From Bacteroidia bacterium (GTDB lineage: Bacteria > Bacteroidota > Bacteroidia > Flavobacteriales > Schleiferiaceae), in assembly GCA_030424545.1 (NCBI GenBank), contig JAUHWL010000002.1:338057-402056 (forward strand): a stretch of 64,000 bases of DNA, read 5' to 3'. The stretch's first letter is position 1. Each line of letters opens with the position of its first letter. Under the pieces are notes generated by a model that worked only from the letters and a program-made list of their open reading frames with translations, had not been told where the DNA came from and did no database searches. Positions 63,914 to 64,000 of the stretch are shown here, piece by piece. A program made the translations under genes and the position numbers.

Positions 63914-63948
63914 CACAAAAAAGGCCGTTTAACGCGGTCTTTTTTGTG
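63914..63948. terminator. Hairpin terminator at the right end
   Basis: CACAAAAAAGGCCG (63914-63927) pairs with CGGTCTTTTTTGTG (63935-63948) with one G-U, around a 7-base loop. The T-tract is part of the stem. It can act as a terminator in either direction. The remaining bases to 64000 show no gene. Confidence 0.75.
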
Positions 63949-64000
63949 GGCAATAATTTTGAGCTGCAAAAATTATAGTGCCGCATTTGGCTTTAAATCA

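Noticed and set aside
63861..63948. Integron attC site
   Set aside because: The arms GTTAGCG and CGCTAAC do not fit the GTTRRRY/RYYYAAC core consensus, and no integrase gene is present in the window.

Overview
The window looks like a chromosomal segment of a Bacteroidota bacterium, most likely a member of Flavobacteriales. The evidence is low-GC DNA, TAnnTTTG-type -7 promoter elements, a type IX secretion system (T9SS) gene (porT beside ubiE/menG), four secreted proteins with T9SS type A C-terminal sorting domains, DUF6090 and DUF4157 proteins, and no clear Shine-Dalgarno sequences. It holds 43 intact or edge-truncated protein genes and one decayed transporter gene. I saw no rRNA, tRNA, CRISPR array or insertion sequence.

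Layout. 1-5.4 kb (minus strand): the end of an MscS channel gene, an ABC-2 exporter pair, an EamA permease, porT and ubiE. 5.6-13.3 kb: an MsbA-like ABC exporter, a DUF4157 protein with two HExxH motifs, a membrane-anchored unknown, a secreted T9SS cargo, a PiT phosphate transporter and a DivIC/FtsB protein. 13.4-18.6 kb: a diheme cytochrome c, both subunits of methylmalonyl-CoA mutase and two small proteins. 19.0-23.3 kb (minus strand): a compact nitrite-reductase operon of outer-membrane barrel, copper NirK fused to cytochrome c, a NirV-like protein and an SCO1 protein. 23.5-30.1 kb: AI-2E-type permease, DUF1801 protein, SulP permease, class A penicillin-binding protein and lipid A acyltransferase. 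30.1-30.8 kb: a POT peptide transporter broken by an internal deletion. 31.1-40.3 kb: six enzymes that look like an amine or polyamine pathway (class III aminotransferase, nitrilase-type amidase, large Orn/Lys/Arg decarboxylase, ATP-grasp ligase, C45 NTN-hydrolase, aldehyde dehydrogenase). 40.4-47.0 kb: housekeeping and hypothetical genes. 47.1-59.9 kb: two adjacent paralogous giant secreted proteins (1922 and 2265 residues). 60.3-63.0 kb: a TPR sensor kinase and a LuxR-type response regulator. 63.0-63.9 kb: a TonB-C-like secreted protein flanked by inverted repeats.

The most interesting signal is regulatory. Both giant genes carry the same upstream module: a TAnnTTTG element, exactly 21 bp, then a ~48-bp conserved block with an inverted repeat of the form TAGGGTA-TT-CACCCTA. 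A third copy of the core lies between the second giant gene and the divergent kinase gene. The layout resembles NarL-family 7-2-7 operators, and a NarL/LuxR-type regulator is encoded next door. I infer a self-contained sensor-regulator-adhesin locus.

Many start codons are uncertain because several reading frames open at TTG or GTG upstream of a better ATG. My choice is stated in each entry.
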